A DNA stretch of 64,000 nt from Siderastrea radians (lineage: Eukaryota; Cnidaria; Anthozoa; Scleractinia; Rhizangiidae): assembly GCA_964017195.1 (NCBI GenBank), contig OZ024887.1, positions 66,206,228-66,270,227 of the forward strand, read 5' to 3'. The notes under the pieces were generated by a model, which made no database searches, was not told where the DNA came from, and saw only the letters and a program-made list of their open reading frames with translations. Every line of letters begins with the position of its first letter. Position 1 is the first letter of the stretch. A program made the position numbers and the translations under genes. Below, one piece after another: positions 1 through 10,169 of the stretch.

Positions 1-2
1 CA

Positions 3-833
3 TTGAAATCAGAAATACGATTACAATTATCAGAAACTTTATTCTGGGAAAGTTATCAACTGGCTGATTGCTTATATAAGATAGACCGAGGTAGTCCATC
101 TGAGGTTACTTTTGATAATTCAACTAGAGCAGTATCAGATCTTTTCGATCAATCTCTTAAAGAAAATGATGCCAACCAAGCAACACAAGCAACTAAACCC
201 ATTTTATGCACAAAAGCTGAAAAAATTAATTATCGATATTATTTAAAATTTGATGGTAGCAAACGAATGTTATCAAACATAAATTTAAATCCTGGTTCTG
301 GGCAAGCTGATATAGTTAATGTTTTCATCGTTTATAGATTGAGTTCATGCACAGGATCTTATGCTGTTCGTAATGGACTTTTCGGACATGATAATGGAGG
401 TTATGACAAATTTATTGCATTCTCACCAACCGGTCATTTACTTGTAAGTGGAACAACAAATCAGCATATTGTCATTGGATCAAGTTCTTTTAATAATAAG
501 AATGCTACAGCGTCAAACCAATCAAAAGCTAATGCGGGTGAACTGAATAAATGGATCTGTTTATCAATTCACTGGGATGTACCTGGTGGTAACAACGCTT
601 CTGAAACATGGTGTAACGGCAAAAAATTAGCTAATTTTACAGCAAGAACATCACAAGGAAGTACCAACATGACATTTGGAGATTTGAATACCTCTGGTAT
701 TGCAGGCATGAAAGGTGATATAGCTTTTTATTGTCTTTATAAGGGTAAAACTCTCACTGAATCGAATATCAAACTTCACCATTACGTTCTTTGTAGATGG
801 TATGCTGTTGATCATGATCCAATTTCATTTTAA
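3..833 (+). CDS. Virus-like fibre protein with lectin/LamG-like fold, 5' partial
   Basis: The reading frame is open from the window edge, and the first codon in view is TTG, so the true start probably lies upstream. Residues from about 100 to 265 show the alternating hydrophobic/polar beta-strand pattern of a concanavalin A-like (LamG) jelly roll: an N-terminal strand with FIVYRLS, a central HIVIGSSSF strand, WICLSIHWD, a short TWCNGKKLANF strand and a closing GDIAFYCLYKG strand. Such domains occur in phage and virus receptor-binding fibres and in cnidarian virus-like elements. It ends 25 bp before the next gene on the same strand, in a compact AT-rich cluster unlike the flanking intron-rich DNA. 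The specific ligand is unknown. Fold assignment is inference; coding potential is clear. Confidence 0.6.
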   Translation: MKSEIRLQLSETLFWESYQLADCLYKIDRGSPSEVTFDNSTRAVSDLFDQSLKENDANQATQATKPILCTKAEKINYRYYLKFDGSKRMLSNINLNPGSGQADIVNVFIVYRLSSCTGSYAVRNGLFGHDNGGYDKFIAFSPTGHLLVSGTTNQHIVIGSSSFNNKNATASNQSKANAGELNKWICLSIHWDVPGGNNASETWCNGKKLANFTARTSQGSTNMTFGDLNTSGIAGMKGDIAFYCLYKGKTLTESNIKLHHYVLCRWYAVDHDPISF

Positions 834-858
834 TGTAAAAAATCTAAACTAATATTAT
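834..858 (+). promoter_or_regulatory. AT-rich spacer, candidate viral promoter
   Basis: This 25-bp gap is nearly all A/T and ends in AATATTAT directly before the ATG. Similar short tracts precede the ATGs at 2868 and, on the other strand, 3906. Recurrence suggests a common promoter element, as in compact large-DNA-virus genomes. Confidence 0.35.
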
Positions 859-2843
859 ATGAGTTATACTAACGGTATCCTTAATCATGATGATTCTCAA
901 GGACTAGGTAAGATAGGTTTAAGAGGTTTACCTGGCATTGGATTTAAATTAGATGCTAATAATGATTATGATATGCAGAATAAAAAATTAGTGAATGTAA
1001 AACAAGGAACCAATAATAATGATGTGGTTACAAAAAGTCAGTTAGATAGTGAAATAGTCAAGATTCCAAGTGTGGATACATCTAAATTCATGCTAAAAGC
1101 AGGTGATACGATGACAGGGTCACTCATTGTCCCAAAAGACAATTATCCAGTTCATGGTAATCTCAACAAGGTTATCAGTTATGAATCGCAAAGAGAGATA
1201 TTCTTGCCAAAGAAGGAAGGAGGTCGAATGGAGCAACATATTGACATGGGTGGTTTAAACATCGTAAATCACCAACTGCTTCTAATCACGCTAGTAATAA
1301 GGCGTATGTTGATAGTGAGATAAGAAAGATTCCAATAACTGATTCATCAAAATTCATCAAAAAAGATGGTTCAGTATTAATGGAAGCCAATCTTGATATG
1401 AACAATAATTTCATCACAAATCTGAAATCACCAACTGCTTCTAATCACGCTAGCAATAAGGGGTATGTCGACAATTCAGTAAAAAATAAAGCAGACCTTT
1501 CAAAGACAACAACACAAACATTTCAGGGAAGAATACAAGTACCAGATTTTGATCCATCCTCTCATTCAGAATCAGATATTGTCAATCTCAAAGATATTAA
1601 CGACACCTTTTTGAATAAAAACAAAGGAGGTGTTATGAAAAATCCTATCACATTCCTATCTTCATTACCAAATAATCAAAAACAGATTAACAACCTCGGC
1701 ACACCTCGATACAATAGCAGTGCTGCTAATAAGAGCTACATTGACGAAACGTTGGCACAATCTCAATTCAATTCCAGCAACAAAAAGAATGCATTTAAGT
1801 ACCTCCTTGATGCAGACAAGAGCTCCAGTGAGAATAATATAGTGGTTATTGGCATCTCTGATTTCCCACAAAGCCCTCACAAGAATAAATTAGCTTACAA
1901 AGTCGGACTACAAAAAAATCCTAATAGCAATGATTATCAATCGAAAATCGGATTCAATCTATATCCTCTCAGTATCGACAAATTCACATCTGTCTTGGAA
2001 TATTATCCGCTAGGGTCACATACCAACATCCAACTATCCGCTCAGGCTACCACAGCTAATATTCACAAAACAATCCAAAAGAGCTTCTCAGATCACGTAA
2101 AGATTCTCGTACAATTCAACAATAGTAGCAGGGAATCCCTTGATTACATCTATTTCAACCTACACGGAAGCTCAACATTATCCTCACCACAGGCTTTTCT
2201 CATCATTTATGGAGTCAAAGATTGACAAGACACTGTCAATCCAGAAGTGTACGACTATGATCACAACAACCATGGAATGAGAATCGTTAAGTATACAAAT
2301 AAGATTGTTTCCACTATTACATGGTTAACAGATAGTCCTTGGCAAGACCTAACCAACTATTATGCGAATTTCAATAATCCAACTGTTGGCAATGTCGTGA
2401 AACTGGTAACATATCTACAGGTAGGTAATGATCAATACGGAGGCAATCTTTGGTGTCGTTGGGTTGTCAATATTATCAACCCGGCGACAAAGAAAGTCGA
2501 AAATACCCGTGTAATACAAGTCAATACAACTAACTCCTTTTTTTTAGGAAAAAGATTCCGGTCAGGTTTTGGTATTCAGCTGGCTCCAGACTATGAAAAC
2601 ATCGCCACACTCGCAAACGCTTCTTTTTTCAAGGTTGTAGACAAAGACAAGCTTCATAAATTTCAATTACAGACAAGAGTAACAGATGGGGGAACCTTTA
2701 CAGTGAATCACCTCGCTAATAATAAAGATAAAGATTGGAACAGTTACACTGTGAGCTCAATTGAGGTTCAAGAGATAGCTGGTTTAAAATTGGACACAAA
2801 TTCAGGTCTCCCATCTGATGTCATAAGTTTCACCAGTGAATAA
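859..2843 (+). pseudogene. Trimeric tail-fibre-like protein of a virus-like element, broken
   Basis: Three open stretches (859-1323, 1380-2225, 2247-2843) appear to be one gene of about 660 codons. The N-terminus has a collagen-like GLRGLPGIGFKL segment followed by repeated fibre-shaft units of the type DMNN-(x)n-L-x-SPTASNHASNKxYVD, seen near codons 35-60, around 1255-1320 and at 1395-1475; phage and virus trimeric fibres use this unit. The first lesion is a frameshift near 1278: the repeated unit continues in another frame downstream, consistent with a short deletion between two AAT-containing direct repeats. The second is an in-frame TGA at 2223-2225, after which the same frame stays open to 2843. 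The C-terminal part is beta-rich. Role inferred: host attachment in the ancestral element. Presumably non-functional now. Confidence 0.6.
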
Positions 2844-2867
2844 AAATTATCTATCAATATAATATAT
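2844..2867 (+). promoter_or_regulatory. AT-rich spacer, candidate viral promoter
   Basis: A 24-bp A/T tract, TAAAAATTATCTATCAATAT followed by AATATAT, abuts the ATG at 2868. It resembles the tract upstream of the minus-strand gene at 3906 (AAATATAATATCATATAATA). Confidence 0.35.
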
Positions 2868-3356
2868 ATGGATAGACGTAAAAGCATATTCTATTGGAAC
2901 CATGTGTCAGAAAAATTAACCGATGATCAAATATCTGAGTTGAAAGCATTGTATAAATTCTATCATAAGAAATACTGGCTTTTCAAAATGACTTACAAAT
3001 ATTTCAAAACAGCAGAACTTGCATGTAATATTGGATCTGCTTTATTGGTAGTAACAGGAACAGTAGTTGGTGGTGTAACACTAAACCCTATTCCTCTTGG
3101 GGTAATATCTGGTACTGGTATATTGCTTAAAACATATTCAGAGGCTAAAAATTACAAAAGAAAGATTGAGATGTGTAAATTCGCGTACACCTCATATGAA
3201 AAGGTTTTAACAGATTTGCGGTCGTTTATGAGAGGACTGGAGTATAATGACAAAGAATTTCTTGATTATGTCAAAATTCTCGATGATGTAATCATTGATA
3301 TGTGTCCGTTAACTGACAAATTTGAAAAGAAATATAATAAGGTGTTCATCCAATAA
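2868..3356 (+). CDS. Small protein with a hydrophobic hairpin (SLATT-like), virus-like element
   Basis: An intact 162-residue ORF. A basic, helical N-terminal region (residues 1-45) is followed by two closely spaced hydrophobic segments (about 52-72 and 76-90, GGVTLNPIPLG forming the turn), then a charged helical tail rich in K, Y and E. The order helix, membrane hairpin, helix resembles SLATT/DUF4231-type effectors, but no catalytic motif is visible and the resemblance is only architectural. It follows the fibre gene on the same strand and overlaps the 3' end of the convergent transcription-factor-like gene by 11 bp, which supports one compact viral block. Function unknown; a membrane protein of the element is the simplest reading. 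Confidence 0.6.
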   Translation: MDRRKSIFYWNHVSEKLTDDQISELKALYKFYHKKYWLFKMTYKYFKTAELACNIGSALLVVTGTVVGGVTLNPIPLGVISGTGILLKTYSEAKNYKRKIEMCKFAYTSYEKVLTDLRSFMRGLEYNDKEFLDYVKILDDVIIDMCPLTDKFEKKYNKVFIQ

Positions 3357-3906
3357 TAGATTTTATGTTATCACCAATAAGAAACATAATTTTTGTCCAA
3401 TACCGATCGTAAAAGGCCAATGTTTTTTTAGATTTGCTAATTGGAATATTTTTGTAAGGTATGCCCATCATCTTGAATATTTTTCTCATAATGAAATTGA
3501 TACTGATCATCCTTTTTCTTGTACAATTGACATCATTAATAACATTGCCTATCGCAACATATATAGAATCAATCTTATTTTTCTGACTATTGGATAGTTC
3601 AATGCCGTACTTTTCTTGAATTTTTAATATATTATTATTGACATGATATTTTCTATTATATACACTTTTTCTTATAAATCTATGTCTATTCTCATAGAAA
3701 TCAACATATTCGCTAGCTATATTATATCCTTGAACAATGCCACAACTTCGACAAACTTGCATTCCATCAGTTGTTATAACCTCCTGATTATCACAGCATT
3801 CATCATCTTTCGGTTTTTTATTAGAATCTTCTATTTTTTCGTCACAAAAAGGACAAACAACTTCTGATTCTTTCAGGTAATCGTGAATATCTGAGTTACA
3901 ATACAT
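3346..3906 (-). CDS. VLTF3-like late transcription factor (zinc-ribbon protein) of a virus-like element
   Basis: An intact 186-residue ORF. The N-terminus holds CPFC (about residue 18), then CC (37-38) and CRSCGIVQG (52-60), a zinc-ribbon layout shared by TFIIB-like and VLTF3-like proteins. A helical region follows that includes YENRHRF and ends in a KSKKTLxxYDRYWxKI-type tail. The combination of a ribbon and a C-terminal KS(K/R)xxLxxxDxxW-like tail is what I associate with the VLTF3 family of nucleocytoplasmic large DNA viruses and some Polinton-like elements, where it drives late gene transcription. A plain TFIIB-type factor is the alternative. Convergent with the hairpin protein, sharing 11 bp at the 3' ends. 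No lesion seen. Confidence 0.55.
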   Translation of the reverse strand: MYCNSDIHDYLKESEVVCPFCDEKIEDSNKKPKDDECCDNQEVITTDGMQVCRSCGIVQGYNIASEYVDFYENRHRFIRKSVYNRKYHVNNNILKIQEKYGIELSNSQKNKIDSIYVAIGNVINDVNCTRKRMISINFIMRKIFKMMGIPYKNIPISKSKKTLAFYDRYWTKIMFLIGDNIKSIIG

Positions 3907-3945
3907 TCTATACTATTATATGATATTATATTTTTAAGTAATATT
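3907..3945 (-). promoter_or_regulatory. AT-rich region upstream of the VLTF3-like gene
   Basis: On the minus strand the ATG at 3906 is preceded by an almost pure A/T tract including AAAAATATAATATCATATAA. Base composition changes abruptly at about 3950 to mixed host-like sequence, so the edge of the virus-like block probably lies within a few hundred bases. Confidence 0.35.
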
Positions 3946-5438
3946 CATCCGATGGCAAACTGCGCTCGTGTTATATAACAAGCTCAAAGTGGTCAAATCA
4001 CGACGCCAGAGAATGGTAGAGACGTTTTCGCATGAAACATGATATCGAACAAACGCACTCCAAAAAATAAAAAACGTATAGTTTGCCATAAAATGATTGC
4101 CATCGCATAATACCTTCGCATAAGCGGAAACCATCGCTCTTCAAGCTCTTCGAGCTATCCGAGCTCTTCCCACCAAGTTTCCGCTGCAATTTATGAATTC
4201 TCCATCCCCGTGACTTCGTCTTTGAACGTCTTGCTGCGCAAGCCACTCAAATACTTTGTCATGCCGAGAATTCAATTGCCGTGATGGAGCCATGTGATGA
4301 AGCCGGGTGATGGAAAAAATGCAATGAGAGCAATGCGATCGCGCGGGGAATATTGCTTTTTAATGGAGGTTAAATACTACATGGATTTCATGGCGAAAGT
4401 GCCGACTCAAAACTGCTTTTTATGGGGGTCGAAATGCGAATCAAGAAATCGTTTTTTAGAGAAGGGAAAAATGGGGGTGAGTTTTCGGCATTACAGGCCA
4501 TGTAGTTAAGTTCAAGGATGCGTTCAAAAACTCACTCATGAGCTCACCCATGGAGTCACCCACAGAGTCATTTATTCAACATTTTCCTTAATGATATGGA
4601 AATGGCAGCACCTGAATCCGACTGTTCTTGGATTAAATTATGCATACCGATGAATCTACTCTAATAAGCTCTAATAATTCCAGTCTGGAGGGACAGAAAT
4701 GCAAATAGTGCTGATAGTGCTGAGCATGACTTTGTGGACTGGGAAAATAGGAATCACATAAACTCCAGTTCCTTTAATTGCAAAGAGTTAATCCCAGCCA
4801 CGTCTAAAACAAGCTGATCGCGGCCAATAAATGCCTGCATGTTTTGAGAACACTGTCCCTATTTATGACCTTTTACAGAAGTATTTTAAATAAGATAAGT
4901 GGAACTGAAAACCACCCACTGTTTTCATGCCTTCCTAAGGTCAATTCTGCCAGGCATAGGCGGAATGTTCAGGGGGGGGGGGGGATGGGTGGCGTGAAGA
5001 TGCTGCATTATTGACCTGAAAAAATGCAAGGCACCCCTTCGCGATTCCATTCAATTCTTAGAACCCCCTCCCTCCAAATCAGCATCATTGAAACTTTCAT
5101 GCCCCCCCTCCCCTCCAACAAACAGCACTCTTACCCTTTTTTGACGGTTAAGGGCTAAATTTCATGGATCTTTACATTGTTTGGCGGTTGATAGCTGACC
5201 TCTTTGAGACCCTCTTGCCTAAATTTCCTGTTAGCGCCTTCGTTCCTTTGTTGAACTACTGATTTGAATAGCGCACATCCTACTAGCCTGCGTAACAGGC
5301 GCATAAAAATCTCGGCGCGAGAAAGAGCGGGGCGCGCGAGGGAGAGACCTCTGTGTCAATCCTACAGATAAAAGCATCAGTACCTCCTGAAATCATCCTG
5401 CCATCCCTCCCACACCAATCACTCCATTCCATAAAGTA
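3946..5438. other. Intergenic stretch without a supported gene
   Basis: Only short ORFs without recognisable domains occur. The stretch contains a G homopolymer near 4973-4984, several C/T-rich tracts (5040-5120) and a small hairpin GCCTGCGTAACAGGC near 5287. No RNA gene or conserved exon seen. Confidence 0.5.
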
Positions 5439-5750
5439 CAGTCGAACCTCCGCTTGCGGACACCTCCCGTAAGCGGACACCAAACTGCGCCCAGGAAACT
5501 GCGGTCCCGGCGATTTCTTCACTAAATCTCTACGTACATAACCAACTCTAAGCAGACACCTCTTCTAAGGGGAAGCGGATACCTTTTTGATCTTGAAAAA
5601 ACCTCCCTTAACTTCTGAAATTCGAGTGGAAACGACAGTTCCACTCTATTTACACTACAACTCTGTCGTAATGAATTATGCTCTGTCCAACTGAGAGACG
5701 GCCACCCCTCTCCATTTTTATTTTTTGAAGAGAGTGGGCTGTACACTACC
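5439..5750. mobile_element. Mariner-type MITE remnant
   Basis: A TA followed by CAGTCGAACCTCCGCTTGCG begins a run of repeated (A/T)AAGCGGACACC-like units. This is the look of the common Tc1/mariner-derived MITEs with CAGT(C/G)GAACCTC termini; a better preserved relative is at 53480. The far end is not clear. Confidence 0.35.
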
Positions 5751-5976
5751 TGGCCTGCATAAGAGGCGTTTATTTAGCCAAGTGCAAACGTTTATTTAGC
5801 GCTCCTGTGCCGCTCCGCGCTTCGCGCTGGCCAAATAAACCCCTGTCATTGGTCACCCTATGCTTGCACGGGAGCTGTACACAGGCTAATACTTGGAGAA
5901 TTACCCTACCTAGCAATGACTAAAAAATGCCTAAAATCCTAACGTTTCGAATGAAGATGATCTTGTTAAAGTGCCA

Positions 5977-6483
5977 CTGAGGGCCTCTTCATATGAGCCC
6001 GGTTGACCGGGCTGGCCCGGTTTCCGAGATCTCGCCTCACTCCTATTTCCTTTGTAAAAATTGCGATGTGTTCATATCAGAAGGCGGGCCAGCCCGGTTA
6101 CCGAGATCTCGGTTTCTACAACCGAGATCTCGGCAACCGGGATGAAAATTTTCCCATATGAACACTCCAGCCCGGTTACCGGGATGAAAATGTTTTTGAC
6201 AAATTAGCTTCGCTTTCGAAACTGGGCGGCCAAAATAGCATAATTTTGCCGTGTGTGCATTTCCACTTCAAAAGTATTCGAATTAGCTTTATTAGTAAAG
6301 TTACAAGAGTCGGCAAAGCTATGATAGTCGCGAACAATACTTGTTAATGTTGCGCCATTTTGGTTTTGTTTCTTGAATTTCATCCCGGTAACCGGGCTGA
6401 AATTTCCCATATGAACAGACGACAAAATTCATCCCGGTAACCGAGCCAGCCCGGTTACCGGGATCATATGAAGAGGCCCTCAG
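5977..6483. mobile_element. 507-bp MITE with CTGAGGGCCTCTTCATATGA termini
   Basis: The first 20 bp are an exact reverse complement of the last 20 bp (6464-6483). Inside are six or more copies of the palindromic word CCCGGTTACCGGG/CCCGGTAACCGGG and two AACCGAGATCTCGG words, making it strongly foldback. It sits 7 bp inside the left terminus of the TTAA element. The target-site duplication is not evident. Confidence 0.75.
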
Positions 6484-6715
6484 ACGAAAATTCATAGGTT
6501 TATTTCCGCCAAATTCTGTCGCAGAATATCGCGTTTTGTTCATATTTCCCCAGAAAACCGAACAACAAACCTTCCATCCTAATATTTTTTAGCTCCAAAG
6601 TCGCGTAAAATGTGTCCGCCATTACTGAAAACGTGTTCCTGGGTGATTGCGCAATTTAATAGCTTGTGACGTCAGAGGCTCACCTTAGTCGCGTTTCCTT
6701 GTGTTTTGACTGAAG

Positions 6716-6838
6716 ATGTCTACCGTCGACTGCGAAACCTCCGAAGAGTATTTCTACGATTCGGAACAGTCTTTAACTTCCGAAGCCTCTGAGGATTCGT
6801 TTCATTCGACAAATGAAGAATTTTTCTTACCGAACGAT
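6716..6838 (+). CDS. Acidic first-exon fragment inside the TTAA element
   Basis: ATG at 6716 opens 41 codons rich in S, E, D and F/Y (MSTVDCETSEEYFYDSEQS start), ending exactly at a consensus donor GAT|GTAAGA. A CRE-like TGACGTCA lies 48 bp upstream. Acidic N-termini of this kind are common in piggyBac and other transposase genes. Downstream exons are not found, so this is probably the surviving first exon of the transposon gene. Confidence 0.4.
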
Positions 6839-6967
6839 GTAAGAACTGATGAAAGGTTTCAACTAATAATCTTGTAAACAAACGGTTTGTTGACAATATT
6901 ATTTGAGTTATTTGGCGGGAGTTCAAAACATAAGCGAAATATGCTTAGACAATGATTGTAGTTCAGG

Positions 6968-7130
6968 CCCCAGTTGCTCAAAAAGTGGATAACTCTTTTT
7001 CAACGGATAAGTCGCTGTCCGGTGGATAAAACTTATCGCTTCATCTCGGTTGTTCAAAGCTTGGATAGCGCTCTCCAGCCAGCTGTTCAGCCGCTATACA
7101 GCGATCATAAAGTTGTCCATTCCAAGGTAG
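6968..7130. mobile_element. MITE fragment (GGCCCCAGTTGCTCAAA terminus)
   Basis: The stretch begins with GGCCCCAGTTGCTCAAAAAG and has alternating GTGGATAA and GATAGCGCT-like words, as in MITEs that carry repeated (C/T)GGATAGCG units. Only one terminus is recognised. Confidence 0.35.
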
Positions 7131-7874
7131 GTTGTGTAACTTTTATCCACTGTAAACCTGTGGCAAAATAGACATGGCTATTCGAAGAATTCATCTTTTA
7201 AGCTGTGGAAATTTAGACAAAACACCCATGAAAACTTTAGACTTTGATGCTCGCGAATTTTCTGGGAGAAAATAAAAGAAGCGATACCTTGTCTGCCGTT
7301 GTTTATGTTCATTATATATTATAAAAAAAGCATTGAGATTTTTGGCCACTCTTGGCATAGTCTGGGAATCTTTCTTGAAAAACCGTTATTGTTGTAGTCA
7401 GCTGCCAGGCAGCTTATCGTGTCTATCATAGTACAGTGGTCACTCAACTCATTGAAACACAAGTGCTTGGCGCTGCTAAATATTTTAAACAGTTTTTAGA
7501 GAATTCTTTTTCTGAGCCGAAAGAAGTGAAATAAATCAAAACCTTTTTTTTCAAGAACTGGAGGCCTTGTGTGACCGGAATCTAAATATTTGTAGTCAAA
7601 ATTAAAAGCGCACAAGGATAATTTTCCGCTGCTCAACAACAACATGCGGACCGCCGAGGAAACGAAGCTTTCGCTTGCCTTTTTCGCTGCGAAAAATAAT
7701 AACTTGATATTAATCATTTTTCTTAGTAGTTCATTTACTAAGATTGCTATGACAGGTAAAAGAAATAACATTGTTAAACCCTTAGGCAAATAGTGGCGTG
7801 TGATATTTGACCCATATTTTTTCCCAACTTCAATTTCCACTCACCGACGATCCGATCTATTAAAGCCTTTATCT

Positions 7875-8395
7875 CGAACAACAACAACAACATTTTATTT
7901 GCATTCCCAATTACAAATGCCATTGCACATAGAAAAGAGAAAGAAAAAATGTTGCAAAATCGATTAATTTACAATTTCTGTGTCTATTGATCCATTTCTT
8001 AATGCAAAAGCTTCGTAAATGAAATAACCTAATTTTTAACAAGTGAAAGCGTCAATGCTATTTAAGAGAAATACAATTTTAAGAATCGAAATCGGAATAT
8101 TTACTAATAATATCGTCCATTACAGATTTTCTAATTGGATCATATCTATTGCAAGATAAGAGGAAGTGTACTTCGTTTTCAACTTCATTTGAGCTGCAGC
8201 ATTGACAAATTCTCAGATGCTCAGGGATTTTAGGGGTGGAATGTCTTCCATTTTCAATTCTTATAGGTTGTAATAATACCTAACCTAAGTTTTGCTACTG
8301 CCCGAACAATAATGTCAATCGACTGTTCACCGACAGGGAATAAAGAGAGAAAAGTTTCTCCACATTCAGGATGGTATGTCATAAAATAAATGTCC
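7875..8395 (-). mobile_element. 3' fragment of a LINE retrotransposon
   Basis: On the minus strand a frame encodes a LRICQCCSSNEVENEVHFLL stretch followed by SCNRYDPIRKSV: the C-terminal Cys/His region with C-x2-C...H-x4-C spacing found at the end of many cnidarian LINE reverse transcriptases. It ends in a TTG/CAA-rich tail, (CAA)n at 7878-7890 on the plus strand. The frame has stops; only the 3' end is present. Confidence 0.55.
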
Positions 8396-9291
8396 ATGCT
8401 TCTAAGCGATTACTGCTCTGAAATTAACACACGCGGAATTAAAAAAAGGAAAAGATAAGCAGTACAAACTATATCAGCAAAATCACGGCGGTCAGGATTG
8501 CATTCGCCGAGGATCTTCGCGCTAGCAGACGGCAGAACTGAAAGGGTTTTCCTCGATGATAATAAATTTCAAAATACGTAAAAAGAAAATCAGTTTTGCA
8601 CAATGGTGGATGCGTTGAAAAAGAAACAAACTATCACTTCAACTGCGTTATAAGATTAGGTAAATTACCTTTCGTCTTGTTCGCGCAGATAATGTTTTTT
8701 TCCAGTTCTTTTTCCATATAGTTGGAATGGGCAGTGGAATGATCGACCTCTGGGATCTTGCGACATGAACAGCCCTCTGGAAAAACTCGTCCGTGAAATG
8801 ATCAAAATGCCTCTCGGGTTGAAATTCGCACTGTGTGTGAGTGCGAACATTGTCCTTTTTTTCCATTGCGGGTCCGTTCGCAGGGCTTCAATGAAGCAAA
8901 ATACCAGCTCGGTGGTTGGATTTATTGTTGTAGCATTGTACAACACAGGTGCTACCTGTCATTACTGCTGCAGCAAGGAAGATTTCAAAGTCGACCAACA
9001 AACACTTGGCAAGAAATCTTTCCTCGAGGACAATTTACTTTCCCGTGGCAAGTAACCATGTGAAGGCACAAGGTTTGAGGTGAGCCTCTGACGTCACTTC
9101 CGCTCATTCGCAAGCCAGCTTCCGGAACAAGGGCCAGTAATGGCGGCCGCAAAATCTCGGCAAAAACCGTCCGAAAAAAGCGACTTCTAGTCGTCGTAAT
9201 AAGTTGAAATTTGGCATGGTAACCAAGAACCACAAACTATGTTCAAAAATGTAAAAATATGGAATACCAAAATTCTGGTCCCAGTGGCACT

Positions 9292-9599
9292 TTAATCCTT
9301 TGTAAATCTGAACCTATGCCCAACCGCCCCAATACGAAGTCTGGTTACCAAACATGTGGGCTTGACCGTGTGATCCACGTAGAAGTCTGGGCTAGAATGA
9401 ATTTGCAAATGGCGGCATTTTGCCGTTCGCGATCTTTAGTTTTCCGTATATATTTTTTTTTTGGCCTTGTACTGAATCCCGGGATGTTATAGTTTTTATT
9501 TAGCTCATCAAGACTTCTCATTTAATACTATGAGACACCGTGTGAATGTTCGTAGAGTATTCATTGCAGTTCGTGTGTTAGCAGAAACCGAATATTTTC
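9292..9599 (+). promoter_or_regulatory. Upstream region of the CCDC57 homologue
   Basis: About 300 bp between the TTAA element and the ATG at 9600. It has a run of T at 9458-9465, but no TATA box at a convincing position and no recognisable operator. It presumably holds the promoter and 5' UTR; the start site cannot be placed from sequence. Confidence 0.3.
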
Positions 9600-9967
9600 A
9601 TGGAGACTGTACGAACTTCACCCTCTCTACAAGAACTCGTTCAACAGAAAGAAAATGAATGGAGGGAAGCCCAAGAATTGCAGATCAAATCACTGCAAAG
9701 GGCTCTTAAGAAGAAAGAAAGACAGCTCAATAACGAAACGTGACGATTCAGGAAGTTGAAAGAGGATTTCGAGTACAACTTGAAACTGTTAGAAGATTAA
9801 GAGACCAAGAACTTCAGAGATACGATGTGTTGTTTTCACAAGTTAAAAACATTAATAGTTTAAGGGATGGTGAAGTTAGTGACCTGAAAATCCAGCTGGA
9901 TGAGCTCAGACTAAAGTTGTTACAAGAGGAGAAGGGCAAAGAAGAGTTGCAAAAGCATTACCAACAG
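9600..9967 (+). CDS. CCDC57: CCDC57 exon 1 (contains stop and frameshift)
   Basis: ATG at 9600. The first frame reads a glutamine/glutamate/lysine coiled coil up to a TGA at 9741-9743 and, in the same frame, continues with the conserved LKEDFEYNLKLLED. Near 9797 the homology moves to the frame that encodes RDQELQRYDVLFSQ and runs to the donor CAG|GTATCC (phase 0). An ATG-less alternative start in the second frame would lose the conserved segment. Confidence 0.6.
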
Positions 9968-10169
9968 GTATCCATTTTCAAATTGTTTACATTTTAACCA
10001 CAGACCACAAGTTTGGTCACAAAGGAGTTTATTGTCACACAAGGCGAATCTGTGATACGAAATTGAATTCACAATAAGACTCCAACACCATATGGGTGGG
10101 AGGGAATTAGGGTAATTGTGAAGAACAGCTCCTTTCATCTGACTGTCGCCCAACTGCCGGTAATACACC

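Larger units (their letters stand above)
5970..9291. mobile_element. TTAA-flanked DNA transposon (Kolobok/piggyBac-type), decayed
   Basis: TTAA at 5966-5969 and 9292-9295 flank inverted termini AGTGCCACTG and CAGTGGCACT. Further in, GTGACGTCAGAGGCTCACCT (6665-6685) recurs inverted at about 9079-9099, and GCCGCCATTACTG-like words also pair, so the termini are long and degenerate. TTAA duplications are typical of Kolobok and piggyBac. The element contains a nested MITE (5977-6483), a short acidic exon (6716-6838), part of another MITE and a LINE fragment. No complete transposase is visible. Confidence 0.6.

Noticed and set aside
9740..9997. Separate gene starting at 9740
   Set aside because: The first codons of that frame are out-of-frame sequence of CCDC57 exon 1, and its end runs into the intron after the donor at 9968.
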